Positions 7,127 through 7,647 of a stretch of 7,647 nucleotides of DNA are shown here, piece after piece; within the stretch, counting starts at the first letter, position 1; every line of letters starts with the position of its first letter. The notes under the pieces are model-generated. The model saw only the letters and a list, made by a program, of their open reading frames with translations, ran no database searches and had not been told where the DNA came from. The stretch lies in the NCBI GenBank assembly GCA_937923355.1, contig CALAIO010000179.1, forward strand, positions 1-7,647. The letters are read 5' to 3'. The stretch is from an uncultured Rhizobiaceae group bacterium. Its GTDB lineage: Bacteria > Pseudomonadota > Alphaproteobacteria > Rhizobiales > Rhizobiaceae. A program made the translations under genes and the position numbers.

Positions 7127-7471
7127 ATGCCAGAATATATCTATAAAATTGCTACTAATGCACAGTGGGAAGACGCTGTTGAAAAAGGTGTTTTCGAAGG
7201 AGCTCCGATTGATTTGAGCGATGGATATATCCATTTCTCAACAGCTGAACAAGCAAGGGAAACTGCTGCAAAACATTTTCATGGCCAGACGAACCTCAAG
7301 CTTGTTAAAGTGCCTACAAATGTTCTTGGAGATGCCTTGAAATGGGAAGTCTCGCGAGGCGGCGATTTGTTTCCTCATTTATATGCCAGCCTAAAAACAC
7401 AGGATGCAATGAGTGTTCTTGATCTTCCAGAAGACGAGACTGGTGGCCATATTTTTCCGGAAGAACTCTAA
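7127..7471 (+). CDS. DUF952 family protein
   Basis: This small soluble protein (114 residues) belongs to DUF952, whose biochemical role is not established. Family landmarks are the N-terminal IYKI (5-8), DLSDGYIHFSTAEQ (29-42), RETAAKHF (44-51), KWEVSRGGDLFPHLY (72-86) and the final HIFPEEL. As I recall, the family has been grouped structurally with ADP-ribosyltransferase-like folds, with a conserved His in GYIHFST, but activity is not shown by this sequence. ATG 7127 is preferred because homologues begin a few residues before IYKI. An in-frame TTG at 7118 has a GGGA seven bases upstream and would add three residues, so it cannot be excluded. The gene lies 13 bases after the hydrolase and its stop overlaps the pyrD start by one base, implying co-translation with pyrD. 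Confidence 0.9.
   Translation: MPEYIYKIATNAQWEDAVEKGVFEGAPIDLSDGYIHFSTAEQARETAAKHFHGQTNLKLVKVPTNVLGDALKWEVSRGGDLFPHLYASLKTQDAMSVLDLPEDETGGHIFPEEL
7459..7463 (+). promoter_or_regulatory. Ribosome binding site of pyrD
   Basis: GGAAG within the last codons of the DUF952 gene lies 7 bases before the ATG at 7471. It supports the start that makes the TAATG overlap. Confidence 0.55.
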
Positions 7472-7647
7472 TGGGACTTTTTGATCTTGCTTCACAATTG
7501 GCGCGCCCTGCTCTTTTTTCTTTCTCACCTGAAAAGGCACATACGCTTTCCATTAAAGCGCTGAAAAGTGGTGTGGTACCCGGTGCTACATTCTCACAAG
7601 ACGAACGTTTGAACGTAAAGCTAGCAGGATTAAACTTTCCTAATCCG
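7471..7647 (+). CDS. pyrD: Dihydroorotate dehydrogenase (quinone), class 2, 3'-partial
   Basis: The first 59 codons are present and the gene runs off the window. PyrD oxidises dihydroorotate to orotate, the fourth step of pyrimidine synthesis, passing electrons through FMN to membrane quinone. The N-terminus fits class 2 enzymes: a short amphipathic membrane-associating helix (LFDLASQLARPALFSFSPEKAH), then LSIKALKSG, and an entry into the barrel with LNVKLAGLNFPNP, the sequence that precedes the FMN-binding glycine-rich stretch. The start ATG shares one base with the DUF952 stop (TAATG). The FMN site and catalytic serine lie outside the window. The assignment rests on the N-terminal pattern and on the DUF952 neighbour. 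Confidence 0.92.
   Translation, partial: MGLFDLASQLARPALFSFSPEKAHTLSIKALKSGVVPGATFSQDERLNVKLAGLNFPNP

Noticed and set aside
7314..7553. 79-codon minus-strand open frame over DUF952 and pyrD
   Set aside because: Both plus-strand genes there are strongly supported by family motifs; the opposite frame shows no family features.

Overview
The window holds one coherent locus from a Gram-negative bacterium, most likely an alphaproteobacterium of the Rhizobiales type. That placement is an inference. It rests on the protein sequences, on a DUF952 gene running directly into a class 2 (quinone-linked) pyrD, and on a base composition visibly below 50% GC. Both ends of the window cut through genes. I see no rRNA, tRNA, CRISPR array, insertion sequence or prophage gene.

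Layout. Bases 1-3246 (+) carry most of a transporter-fused hybrid sensor kinase: SLC5/SSS membrane domain, STAC-like linker, PAS, HisKA, HATPase and a receiver, with the N-terminus outside the window. It converges, 11 bases apart, on a LuxR/NarL-type response regulator at 3258-3914 (-). An 86-base divergent region (3915-4000) follows, with two perfect palindromes and a pair of CATATG sites. From there a tightly packed plus-strand run begins: a two-TM small subunit (4001-4315), a VC_2705/ActP-like sodium/solute symporter (4323-6167), an HSL-family alpha/beta hydrolase (6154-7113), a DUF952 protein (7127-7471) and the first 59 codons of pyrD (7471 to the window end). Gaps and overlaps in the run are 7-base gap, 14-base overlap, 13-base gap and 1-base overlap, so it looks like one operon.

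How the genes may work together. The kinase and regulator resemble the CrbS/CrbR (MxtR/ErbR) pair, which in gammaproteobacteria controls acetate and short carboxylate use. Here the pair sits beside a real SSS transporter and its small subunit, with the regulator gene divergent from the transporter operon. The simplest reading is a substrate-sensing module: the SLC5-type sensor perceives a small carboxylate or related solute, the response regulator binds the divergent region, and the operon imports the solute. A cytosolic esterase in the operon may process what enters. The substrate cannot be read from sequence. No wholly new system is evident; the most interesting points are the sensor-transporter pairing, the symmetric divergent regulatory region, the divergence of the symporter, and a housekeeping pyrimidine gene downstream of an uptake operon.
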